From assembly GCF_011170125.1 (NCBI RefSeq), contig NZ_BLLN01000007.1, forward strand, positions 1 to 22,977: DNA of 22,977 bases, read 5' to 3'. The DNA is from Streptomyces diastaticus subsp. diastaticus (GTDB lineage: Bacteria > Actinomycetota > Actinomycetes > Streptomycetales > Streptomycetaceae). The notes below the pieces were generated by a model. The model did not search any database. It was not told where the DNA came from and saw only the letters and a list, made by a program, of their open reading frames with translations. Positions 1 to 6,877 of this stretch are shown one piece after another (position 1 is the first letter of the stretch; the number at the start of each line of letters is the position of its first letter). The position numbers and the translations under genes were made by a program.

Positions 1-63
1 GCCAGGCCCGCTGGTCGCGCCTGCGGATCGGCCGGAGCAGCACGTCGCCCTCGCGCAGTTCCA
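1..63 (-). CDS. rimJ: RimJ-like acetyltransferase, N-terminal 21 codons (mirror copy, cut by window edge)
   Basis: Reverse complement of 9439-9501. It encodes the start of the GNAT protein described at 9439-10041, beginning MELREGDVLLRPI. The rest lies outside the window. It is a duplicate produced by the palindrome, not a second gene. Confidence 0.8.
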
Positions 64-80
64 CCGGCCAGTACCGCGGG

Positions 81-601
81 TTCAGCGGCGCTCCCCGGGG
101 CGGGCGGGCCGGCGGGGTGGTCGCCGCCCCGGATCTGGTCCACGGCGTGCGGCAGGAGGCGGCCCAGCACGGCGAGGCCGTCGCGGACGCCACCGGTGGA
201 GCCGGGAAGATTGACGATGAGGGTGCGTCCGGCGAGCCCGGCGAGGCCCCGGGAGAGGCGGCGGTCGGCACCTCGGGCAGGCCCTCGGCCCGGATGGCCT
301 CGGCGATGCCGGGGATCTCGCGGTCCAGCAGGGGACGGGTCGCCTCGGGCGTGCGGTCGGTGGGGCTCAGCCCCGTACCGCCGGTGGTGACGACCACGTC
401 GTAGCCCTCGGTGACCGCGGCGCTCAGGGCCTCGGCGACCGGGTCGCCGTCGGGGACGACGCGCGGGCCCTCGACGGCGAAGCCGAGGCCGGTGAGGGCC
501 TCGGTGATGAGCGGCCCGCCGCGGTCCTCGTAGACCCCGGCGGCGGCGCGGTTGGAGGCGGTGACGACGAGGGCGCGAGGCGTCGACGGCGCGGCGCTCA
601 C
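81..601 (-). pseudogene. mogA: mogA/moaB mirror copy with a one-base frameshift
   Basis: Mirror of the intact gene at 8900-9421. One G is missing in the run around 251-256 (GAGAGGCGGCGG here, GAGAGGGCGGCGG in the mirror copy). This breaks the frame roughly two thirds of the way along, just after the GLPEVPTAALSRG region. The intact reading in the other copy is the family-consistent one, so this is most likely a sequence error and not a real pseudogene. The start GTG overlaps the moaC stop as in the other copy. Confidence 0.85.
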
Positions 602-1125
602 GCGACGGTTCCCTCGGTGCGCCGCCAGGTGCCGGACTTGCCGCCGGTCTTCTCCTCGACGCGGACGTCGGTGATGACGGCGCCCTTGTCGACGGCCTTG
701 ACCATGTCGACCACGGTGAGGGCGGCGACGGTGACGGCGGTGAGCGCCTCCATCTCGACGCCGGTGCGGTCGGTGGTCTTCACGGTGGCGAGGATCTCCA
801 CCGCCTCCTCGGTGACGGCGAGGTCGACCTTGACGCCGGAGACGGCCAGCGGGTGGCAGAGCGGGACGAGGTCGGGGGTGCGCTTGGCGCCCATGATGCC
901 CGCGAGACGGGCGGTGGCGAGGGCGTCGCCCTTGGGGACGCCCTCGCCACGCAGGAGTTCCACCACGCGGGGCGAGACGAGGACCCGGCCGCTCGCGCGG
1001 GCGGTGCGGGCGGTGACGTCCTTCGCGGAGACGTCGACCATGCGGGCCGCCCCGGCCTCGTCGAGGTGGGTGAGCCGGCCCTGCTCAGGGGGGCGGGGGG
1101 TGTCCCCCGGTGTAAACGCTGTCAT
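598..1125 (-). CDS. moaC: Cyclic pyranopterin monophosphate synthase MoaC (mirror copy)
   Basis: Mirror of 8376-8903 with the same 175-residue translation. ATG is chosen at 1125-1123 because the family's conserved region begins about 17 residues later and a GGGAG ribosome-binding sequence precedes it. See the forward copy for functional detail. Confidence 0.9.
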   Translation of the reverse strand: MTAFTPGDTPRPPEQGRLTHLDEAGAARMVDVSAKDVTARTARASGRVLVSPRVVELLRGEGVPKGDALATARLAGIMGAKRTPDLVPLCHPLAVSGVKVDLAVTEEAVEILATVKTTDRTGVEMEALTAVTVAALTVVDMVKAVDKGAVITDVRVEEKTGGKSGTWRRTEGTVA

Positions 1126-1207
1126 GTGCTGTGCGACTCCCGGTCCGCGGCCCACCGCGCCCATGTCGGCCTGTGTGGGCGACCACCGTACCCGCACCGG
1201 GGTCCGG

Positions 1208-2623
1208 TCAGCCGAGCAGGACGACCTCGACCTCGCTGCCCCACGCCGCCCCGGTCGCCGCCTCGGGAAGGACGATGAGGGCGTCGGCGTGGGCGAGGGC
1301 GCCGATGAGGTGGGAGCCGGCGCCGCCGACGGGCCGCACCTCGGGCCGCTCACCACCGGTGTACGTACCGCGCAGGAACTGCCGCTTCCCCTCCGGCGAG
1401 GTGAGCTGCTCGGCCTCCTCGCCGGCGCCGTGCGGCGGCAGCAGGGTGGCGCGGACGGTGGGCCGGTGCAGCTCCTGCAACCCCATCATGGCGCGGATGG
1501 CGGGCCGGACGAAGAGTTCGAAACTGACGTACGAGGAGACCGGGTTGCCCGGGAGGGTCAGGATCGGGGTGCGGTCGGGGCCGATGGTGCCGAAGCCCTG
1601 CGGCTTGCCCGGCTGCATGGCGAGGGTGCGGAAGTCCACGTGGGCCCCGTGGAAGGCCCGCTCTTCCTCCTCGCCGTCCTCTCCCTCGCCCGGCTCGGCC
1701 CGCGCCTCCTCGGGCTCGGCTTCCCCGGCGACGGCGGTGAGTGCCTCCTTGACCACGTCGTACGCGCCGACGCTGACGCCACCGGTGGTGACGAGCAGGT
1801 CGGCGCGGATGAGCTGGTCCTCGATGGTGGCGCGGAGGGTCTCGGCGTCGTCGGTGACGGCGCCGACGCGGTAGGCGATGGCGCCCGCGTCCCTGGCAGC
1901 GGCGGCCAGCGCGAAGCTGTTGGAGTCGTAGATCTGACCGGCGGCCAGCTCCTCGCCCGGCTGGGCCAGTTCGCTGCCGGTGGACAGGACGACGACGCGC
2001 GGGCGCGGGCGGACCCGGGCGGCGGGGCGGCCGATCGCGGAGAGCAGCGCGATCTGCGGCGGGCCGAGGACCGTCCCGGCCTCCAGCGCGACGTCCCCGG
2101 CGCAGACGTCGCCGCCGCGGGTCCGCACGTGGGCCTGCGGGGTGACGGCCCGGTGGACGCGGACCTGGCCACCGGAGCCCTCGGGGGAGGCGCTGTGCGG
2201 GGCCATGGCGCGGACGGGCCCGCCGCCGGTGCCGCCGTCGGTCCACTCGACGGGGACGACCGCGTCGGCGCCGGGGGGCATCGGCGCGCCCGTCATGATG
2301 CGGGCGGCCCGGCCGGGGCCGACCGTCAGCTCGGTGCCGCTGGAGCCGGCCGCCACGTCGCCGATGACGGTGAGGACGGCCGGGGAGGCGTCCGAGGCCT
2401 TCTCGGTGTCGGCGGCGCGGACCGCGTAACCGTCCATGGAGCTGTTGTCGAAGGGGGGCAGCGCGACCGGGACGGTGACCTGCTCGACGAGGACGCAGCC
2501 CTGGGCGTCGAGCAGGTTCAGCTCGATGGGTTCCAGGGGCTGGACCGCGGTGAGGATGTCGTCGAGGTGCTCGGCCACCGACCAGGTGCGCGCGCCGGTG
2601 GCCTGCTCAGTCGTGCTGCTCAA
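1208..2623 (-). CDS. moeA: MoeA/gephyrin-like protein (mirror copy)
   Basis: Mirror of 6878-8293 with the same translation, including the acidic insert. It starts at TTG 2623-2621, four bases after the galU stop. See the forward copy for domains and the Glp interpretation. Confidence 0.9.
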   Translation of the reverse strand: MSSTTEQATGARTWSVAEHLDDILTAVQPLEPIELNLLDAQGCVLVEQVTVPVALPPFDNSSMDGYAVRAADTEKASDASPAVLTVIGDVAAGSSGTELTVGPGRAARIMTGAPMPPGADAVVPVEWTDGGTGGGPVRAMAPHSASPEGSGGQVRVHRAVTPQAHVRTRGGDVCAGDVALEAGTVLGPPQIALLSAIGRPAARVRPRPRVVVLSTGSELAQPGEELAAGQIYDSNSFALAAAARDAGAIAYRVGAVTDDAETLRATIEDQLIRADLLVTTGGVSVGAYDVVKEALTAVAGEAEPEEARAEPGEGEDGEEEERAFHGAHVDFRTLAMQPGKPQGFGTIGPDRTPILTLPGNPVSSYVSFELFVRPAIRAMMGLQELHRPTVRATLLPPHGAGEEAEQLTSPEGKRQFLRGTYTGGERPEVRPVGGAGSHLIGALAHADALIVLPEAATGAAWGSEVEVVLLG

Positions 2624-2627
2624 GGTG

Positions 2628-3530
2628 CTACATCTCCTCGGTGACGTAACTGCGGAGCCAGGCCCGGAAGTCGGGGCCCAGGTCTTCACGTTCGCACGCC
2701 AGTCTGACAATGGCGCGCAGGTAGTCGCCCCGGTCGCCGGTGTCGTAGCGGCGGCCCTTGAAGACCACTCCGTGCACGGGACCGCCGACCTTCTCGTCCT
2801 CGGCGAGCTTCTGCAGGGCGTCGGTGAGCTGGATCTCGCCGCCCCGGCCGGGCGAGGTCTCCCGCAGTATGCCGAAGATGGCGGGGTCCAGGACGTACCG
2901 GCCGATGATGGCGTAGTTGCTGGGCGCCTCGGCCGGGTCGGGCTTCTCGACCAGGTCGGTGACGCGGACGACGTCGTCCTCGCCGGTCGCCTCGACGGCG
3001 GCGCAGCCGTAGAGGTGGATCTGCTCGGGGGCGACCTCCAGCAGGGCGATGACGCTGCCGCCCTCGCGCTCCTGGACCTCGACCATGCGGGCGAGCAGCG
3101 GGTCCCGGGGGTCGATCAGGTCGTCGCCGAGGAGGACGGCGAAGGGCTCGTCCCCGACGTGCGGAGCGGCGCACAGCACGGCGTGACCGAGGCCGCGCGG
3201 GTCGCCCTGGCGGACGTAGTGCATGGTGGCGAGGTCGCTGGACTCCTGGACGCGGGCGAGGCGGGCCTCGTCACCCTTGCGGCTGAGGGCCTGCTCCAGT
3301 TCGTAGTTGCGGTCGAAGTGGTCCTCCAGCGGCCGCTTGTTGCGCCCTGTGACCATGAGGACGTCGGAGAGCCCGGCGGCGACGGCCTCCTCGACGACGT
3401 ACTGGATGGCCGGCTTGTCGACGACAGGAAGCATTTCCTTCGGCGTGGCCTTGGTGGCGGGCAGGAAGCGTGTCCCGAGGCCGGCGGCGGGGACGACCGC
3501 TTTGCTGATCCTGGCGTTCGACTCAGTCAT
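2628..3530 (-). CDS. galU: UTP-glucose-1-phosphate uridylyltransferase (mirror copy)
   Basis: Mirror of 5971-6873, same 300-residue translation. An upstream in-frame extension to 3833 exists but overlaps the divergent cyclo-ligase gene and has no family resemblance, so the ATG at 3530 is used. Confidence 0.92.
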   Translation of the reverse strand: MTESNARISKAVVPAAGLGTRFLPATKATPKEMLPVVDKPAIQYVVEEAVAAGLSDVLMVTGRNKRPLEDHFDRNYELEQALSRKGDEARLARVQESSDLATMHYVRQGDPRGLGHAVLCAAPHVGDEPFAVLLGDDLIDPRDPLLARMVEVQEREGGSVIALLEVAPEQIHLYGCAAVEATGEDDVVRVTDLVEKPDPAEAPSNYAIIGRYVLDPAIFGILRETSPGRGGEIQLTDALQKLAEDEKVGGPVHGVVFKGRRYDTGDRGDYLRAIVRLACEREDLGPDFRAWLRSYVTEEM

Positions 3531-3567
3531 GCCGCTCACCATAACCGCTGTTCGTGCCGGAAATCTG

Positions 3568-3596
3568 TTGATCCGACAAAATAACCCGAATATATG
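3568..3596 (+). promoter_or_regulatory. Sigma-70-type promoter for the cyclo-ligase gene
   Basis: TTGATC (3568-3573) and TATATG (3591-3596) are separated by 17 bases. They lie 24 bases upstream of the cyclo-ligase ATG at 3620 in an AT-rich island that stands out from the GC-rich surroundings. A GAGG ribosome-binding sequence follows around 3606. This resembles the vegetative (HrdB) promoter class. The mirror copy is at 5905-5933 on the minus strand. Confidence 0.55.
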
Positions 3597-3619
3597 CCGA
3601 TTGATGAGGTTTGGTACCG

Positions 3620-4231
3620 ATGAGTGGCACCGATGATGCCAAGCGAAGGTTGCGGCGGGAACTACTCGCCGTGAGGTCGCGGTTGACTGGAGAGGACGCC
3701 CGGGAGACGGCCGCGGTTCTGGCCCGGCACGCCCTGCTGCTGCCCGAGCTGGCCGGCGCCGGGACGGTCGCGGCGTACGTCTCGGTCGGCGGGGAGCCCG
3801 GTACCCGGGCCCTGCTGGAGGAGCTGCGCGCACGCGGCACCCGGGTGCTGCTGCCCGTGCTGCTCCCCGACGACGACCTCGACTGGGCGGTGTACGAGGG
3901 CCCGGACTCGCTGGCCGAGGTGGGACGGGCCGGCCGGCTGACGCTGCGCGAGCCCTCGGGCCCCCGGCTCGGCCCCGAGGCGGTGACCGGGGTGGACGCC
4001 GTCCTGCTGCCGGGCCTGGCGGCGGACCGCGCCGGGCGGCGGCTGGGCCGGGGCGGCGGCAGTTACGACCGGGTGCTGGCGCGGCTGGCCGCGGCCGGGG
4101 CCGATCCGGCGCTGCTGGTCCTGCTCCACGACCACGAGCTGCTGGCCGAGGTGCCGGCCGAGCCGCACGACCGGCCGGTGCACGTGGTGCTCACCCCCTC
4201 CGGCCCGCACCGCGTACGCGGTCGCGGCTGA
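3620..4231 (+). CDS. 5-formyltetrahydrofolate cyclo-ligase (mirror copy)
   Basis: Mirror of 5270-5881, same 203-residue translation. ATG 3620 is preferred over TTG 3611 because a GAGG sequence lies about 10 bases upstream of it. The motif LGRGGGSYDR falls at residues 142-151. See the other copy for details. Confidence 0.9.
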   Translation: MSGTDDAKRRLRRELLAVRSRLTGEDARETAAVLARHALLLPELAGAGTVAAYVSVGGEPGTRALLEELRARGTRVLLPVLLPDDDLDWAVYEGPDSLAEVGRAGRLTLREPSGPRLGPEAVTGVDAVLLPGLAADRAGRRLGRGGGSYDRVLARLAAAGADPALLVLLHDHELLAEVPAEPHDRPVHVVLTPSGPHRVRGRG

Positions 4232-4238
4232 CGGCCCC

Positions 4239-4295
4239 GCACGCACGCGCGGCCCCCGCGACCGGCGGTCGGTCGCGGGGGCCGCGCGTGCGTGC
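4239..4295. terminator. Bidirectional hairpin between convergent genes
   Basis: A perfect 26-base stem (4239-4264 pairs with 4270-4295) has a five-base loop. It begins 7 bases after the cyclo-ligase stop and ends 16 bases beyond the acylase stop, so it can serve both convergent genes. There is no T-tract, which is common for actinobacterial terminators. The mirror copy is at 5206-5262. Confidence 0.75.
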
Positions 4296-4311
4296 CGTGG
4301 GCCTGCCCGGA

Positions 4312-4756
4312 TCAGGGCTTGAGGACCAGGGTCTCCTGGGTGGCCTTCTTGACGGCCTTGTCGGTGAACGCCCAGGGCAGCAGTTCGCCCTTGACCCACT
4401 TCTCCGTCTGGTCGGTGTAGTGGGGGCTGTAGACGTGTCCGGAGGCGCCGGTGAGGTTGATCCACTCGGACTTGTCGAGGTCGCCGAGGTTGACCACCAT
4501 CCGCATGGACGGCACCCAGACGACCTCGTAGCCGCCGGCCGCGTTCCACCCGGTGGCGTTGACGGTGGCCTCGCCGCCGCCGAGGTCCCACGGGCCGCGG
4601 TTGAGGATCTTCTGGACCAGGCCGGGCCCGCTGGTGCCGAGGGTCTGGTTCTTCAGGGTCAGCTGGTGCAGCCGGCCCCAGCTCCAGGAGTCCATGTCCT
4701 TGCCGAGCTTGGCGGTCAGCTCCCAGCGGGCGTCCTCCATGGCCCGCTCGAAGAGC
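4312..4756 (-). CDS. Penicillin-acylase-family protein, C-terminal part (clean copy, cut at the palindrome axis)
   Basis: Reading right to left from the turn, the protein runs LFERAMEDARWELTAKLG, then WGRLHQLTLKNQTLG, then a segment with GGGEATVNATGWN and VPSMRMVVNLGDLDKS, ending TLVLKP. This is the pattern of the C-terminal end of the large (beta) subunit of penicillin/acyl-homoserine-lactone acylases, N-terminal nucleophile hydrolases that cleave amide bonds and are usually exported. Only about 145 of the roughly 800 or more residues expected are here. The nucleophile serine, spacer peptide and signal sequence would be upstream and are missing because the sequence folds back at 4751. It is convergent with the cyclo-ligase gene and shares its terminator. 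Family assignment is by recognition of the C-terminal pattern; the substrate cannot be told. Confidence 0.75.
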
Positions 4757-5189
4757 TGGTCATGGAGGACGCCCGCTGGGAGCTGACCGCCAAGCTCGGC
4801 AAAGGACATGGACTCCTGGAGCTGGGGCCCGGCTGCACCAGCTGACCCTGAAGAACCAGACCCTCGGCACAGGGGCCCGGCCTGGTCCAGAAGATCCTCA
4901 ACCGCGGCCCGGTGGGACCTCGGCGCGGCGAGGCCACCGTCAACGCCACCGGGTGGAACGCGGCGGCGCGCTACGAGGTCGTCTGGGTGCCGTCCATGCG
5001 GATGGTGGTCACCTCGGCGACCTCGACAAGTCCGAGTGGATCAACCTCACCGGCGCCTCCGGACACGTCTACAGCCCCCACTACACCGACCAGACGGAGA
5101 AGTGGGTCAAGGGCGAACTGCTGCCCTGGGCGTTCACCGACAAGGCCGTCAAGAAGGCCACCCAGGAGACCCTGGTCCTCAAGCCCTGA
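4746..5189 (+). pseudogene. Penicillin-acylase C-terminal part, damaged mirror copy
   Basis: Mirror of 4312-4756 but with about eight small insertions, deletions or substitutions between 4757 and 5035: an extra A near 4800, an extra C near 4828, changes near 4880, an extra G near 4910, losses near 4925 and 5010, and changes near 4965-4970. These split the reading among three frames until GDLDKSEWINLTG, after which it matches to the stop. The clean copy gives one continuous frame, so these look like sequence errors next to the turn. Confidence 0.8.
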
Positions 5190-5205
5190 TCCGGGCAGGC
5201 CCACG

Positions 5206-5262
5206 GCACGCACGCGCGGCCCCCGCGACCGACCGCCGGTCGCGGGGGCCGCGCGTGCGTGC
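5206..5262. terminator. Bidirectional hairpin (mirror of 4239-4295)
   Basis: Same perfect 26-base stem and five-base loop, between the damaged acylase copy and the cyclo-ligase gene, whose stop codon lies just 8 bases away. Confidence 0.75.
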
Positions 5263-5269
5263 GGGGCCG

Positions 5270-5881
5270 TCAGCCGCGACCGCGTACGCGGTGCGGGCCG
5301 GAGGGGGTGAGCACCACGTGCACCGGCCGGTCGTGCGGCTCGGCCGGCACCTCGGCCAGCAGCTCGTGGTCGTGGAGCAGGACCAGCAGCGCCGGATCGG
5401 CCCCGGCCGCGGCCAGCCGCGCCAGCACCCGGTCGTAACTGCCGCCGCCCCGGCCCAGCCGCCGCCCGGCGCGGTCCGCCGCCAGGCCCGGCAGCAGGAC
5501 GGCGTCCACCCCGGTCACCGCCTCGGGGCCGAGCCGGGGGCCCGAGGGCTCGCGCAGCGTCAGCCGGCCGGCCCGTCCCACCTCGGCCAGCGAGTCCGGG
5601 CCCTCGTACACCGCCCAGTCGAGGTCGTCGTCGGGGAGCAGCACGGGCAGCAGCACCCGGGTGCCGCGTGCGCGCAGCTCCTCCAGCAGGGCCCGGGTAC
5701 CGGGCTCCCCGCCGACCGAGACGTACGCCGCGACCGTCCCGGCGCCGGCCAGCTCGGGCAGCAGCAGGGCGTGCCGGGCCAGAACCGCGGCCGTCTCCCG
5801 GGCGTCCTCTCCAGTCAACCGCGACCTCACGGCGAGTAGTTCCCGCCGCAACCTTCGCTTGGCATCATCGGTGCCACTCAT
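5270..5881 (-). CDS. 5-formyltetrahydrofolate cyclo-ligase (MTHFS)
   Basis: 203 residues, normal for the family, which converts 5-formyl-THF to 5,10-methenyl-THF with ATP and Mg in cytosolic one-carbon metabolism. Visible signatures are the basic N-terminal helix RRELLAVRSRLT, the central DAVLLPGLAADRAG, the nucleotide/folate-binding motif RRLGRGGGSYDR (residues 140-151, usually GxRLGYGGGYYDR) and a C-terminal VPAEPHDRPVHVVLTP. It is divergent from galU across 89 bases, an arrangement also found in mycobacteria (Rv0992c-Rv0993, from memory). ATG 5881 has a GAGG upstream; an in-frame TTG nine bases earlier is less likely. The promoter TTGATC-17-TATATG is at 5905-5933. Nothing is odd beyond R and S replacing the usual aromatic residues in the motif. 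Confidence 0.92.
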   Translation of the reverse strand: MSGTDDAKRRLRRELLAVRSRLTGEDARETAAVLARHALLLPELAGAGTVAAYVSVGGEPGTRALLEELRARGTRVLLPVLLPDDDLDWAVYEGPDSLAEVGRAGRLTLREPSGPRLGPEAVTGVDAVLLPGLAADRAGRRLGRGGGSYDRVLARLAAAGADPALLVLLHDHELLAEVPAEPHDRPVHVVLTPSGPHRVRGRG

Positions 5882-5904
5882 CGGTACCAAACCTCATCAA
5901 TCGG

Positions 5905-5933
5905 CATATATTCGGGTTATTTTGTCGGATCAA
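5905..5933 (-). promoter_or_regulatory. Cyclo-ligase promoter (mirror copy)
   Basis: Reverse complement of 3568-3596: TTGATC, 17-base spacer, TATATG. It sits in the 89-base divergent gap between the cyclo-ligase and galU. Confidence 0.55.
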
Positions 5934-5957
5934 CAGATTTCCGGCACGAACAGCGGT

Positions 5958-5963
5958 TATGGT
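5958..5963 (+). promoter_or_regulatory. Candidate -10 element for a leaderless galU transcript
   Basis: TATGGT ends seven bases before the galU ATG (5971). This spacing would put transcription initiation at or next to the A of the ATG. No convincing -35 hexamer is seen 17-18 bases upstream, and there is no clear ribosome-binding site apart from GGTGAG, which overlaps this element. Confidence 0.35.
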
Positions 5964-5970
5964 GAGCGGC

Positions 5971-6873
5971 ATGACTGAGTCGAACGCCAGGATCAGCAAA
6001 GCGGTCGTCCCCGCCGCCGGCCTCGGGACACGCTTCCTGCCCGCCACCAAGGCCACGCCGAAGGAAATGCTTCCTGTCGTCGACAAGCCGGCCATCCAGT
6101 ACGTCGTCGAGGAGGCCGTCGCCGCCGGGCTCTCCGACGTCCTCATGGTCACAGGGCGCAACAAGCGGCCGCTGGAGGACCACTTCGACCGCAACTACGA
6201 ACTGGAGCAGGCCCTCAGCCGCAAGGGTGACGAGGCCCGCCTCGCCCGCGTCCAGGAGTCCAGCGACCTCGCCACCATGCACTACGTCCGCCAGGGCGAC
6301 CCGCGCGGCCTCGGTCACGCCGTGCTGTGCGCCGCTCCGCACGTCGGGGACGAGCCCTTCGCCGTCCTCCTCGGCGACGACCTGATCGACCCCCGGGACC
6401 CGCTGCTCGCCCGCATGGTCGAGGTCCAGGAGCGCGAGGGCGGCAGCGTCATCGCCCTGCTGGAGGTCGCCCCCGAGCAGATCCACCTCTACGGCTGCGC
6501 CGCCGTCGAGGCGACCGGCGAGGACGACGTCGTCCGCGTCACCGACCTGGTCGAGAAGCCCGACCCGGCCGAGGCGCCCAGCAACTACGCCATCATCGGC
6601 CGGTACGTCCTGGACCCCGCCATCTTCGGCATACTGCGGGAGACCTCGCCCGGCCGGGGCGGCGAGATCCAGCTCACCGACGCCCTGCAGAAGCTCGCCG
6701 AGGACGAGAAGGTCGGCGGTCCCGTGCACGGAGTGGTCTTCAAGGGCCGCCGCTACGACACCGGCGACCGGGGCGACTACCTGCGCGCCATTGTCAGACT
6801 GGCGTGCGAACGTGAAGACCTGGGCCCCGACTTCCGGGCCTGGCTCCGCAGTTACGTCACCGAGGAGATGTAG
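5971..6873 (+). CDS. galU: UTP-glucose-1-phosphate uridylyltransferase GalU
   Basis: Makes UDP-glucose from UTP and glucose-1-phosphate in the cytosol, feeding cell-wall glycans, trehalose and galactose metabolism. 300 residues, typical bacterial size. Signatures: nucleotide-binding VVPAAGLGTRFLPATKATPKEMLP (starting at residue 12), DKPAIQYVVEEA (38-49), GDD (135-137), VEKP (194-197), GEIQLTDAL (231-239) and YDTGDRGDYL (262-271). ATG 5971 is chosen because the conserved region begins nine residues in; a second in-frame ATG four codons upstream is possible. It is the first gene of a co-directional set: its stop is four bases before the moeA TTG, and the sequence GAGGAG at its end probably serves as the moeA ribosome-binding site, so the two are likely translationally coupled. 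Confidence 0.96.
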   Translation: MTESNARISKAVVPAAGLGTRFLPATKATPKEMLPVVDKPAIQYVVEEAVAAGLSDVLMVTGRNKRPLEDHFDRNYELEQALSRKGDEARLARVQESSDLATMHYVRQGDPRGLGHAVLCAAPHVGDEPFAVLLGDDLIDPRDPLLARMVEVQEREGGSVIALLEVAPEQIHLYGCAAVEATGEDDVVRVTDLVEKPDPAEAPSNYAIIGRYVLDPAIFGILRETSPGRGGEIQLTDALQKLAEDEKVGGPVHGVVFKGRRYDTGDRGDYLRAIVRLACEREDLGPDFRAWLRSYVTEEM

Positions 6874-6877
6874 CACC

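Noticed and set aside
5668..5970. N-terminal extension of galU to 401 residues
   Set aside because: It would run through the divergent cyclo-ligase gene and the promoter gap, and the extra residues are low-complexity Arg/Pro/Ala.
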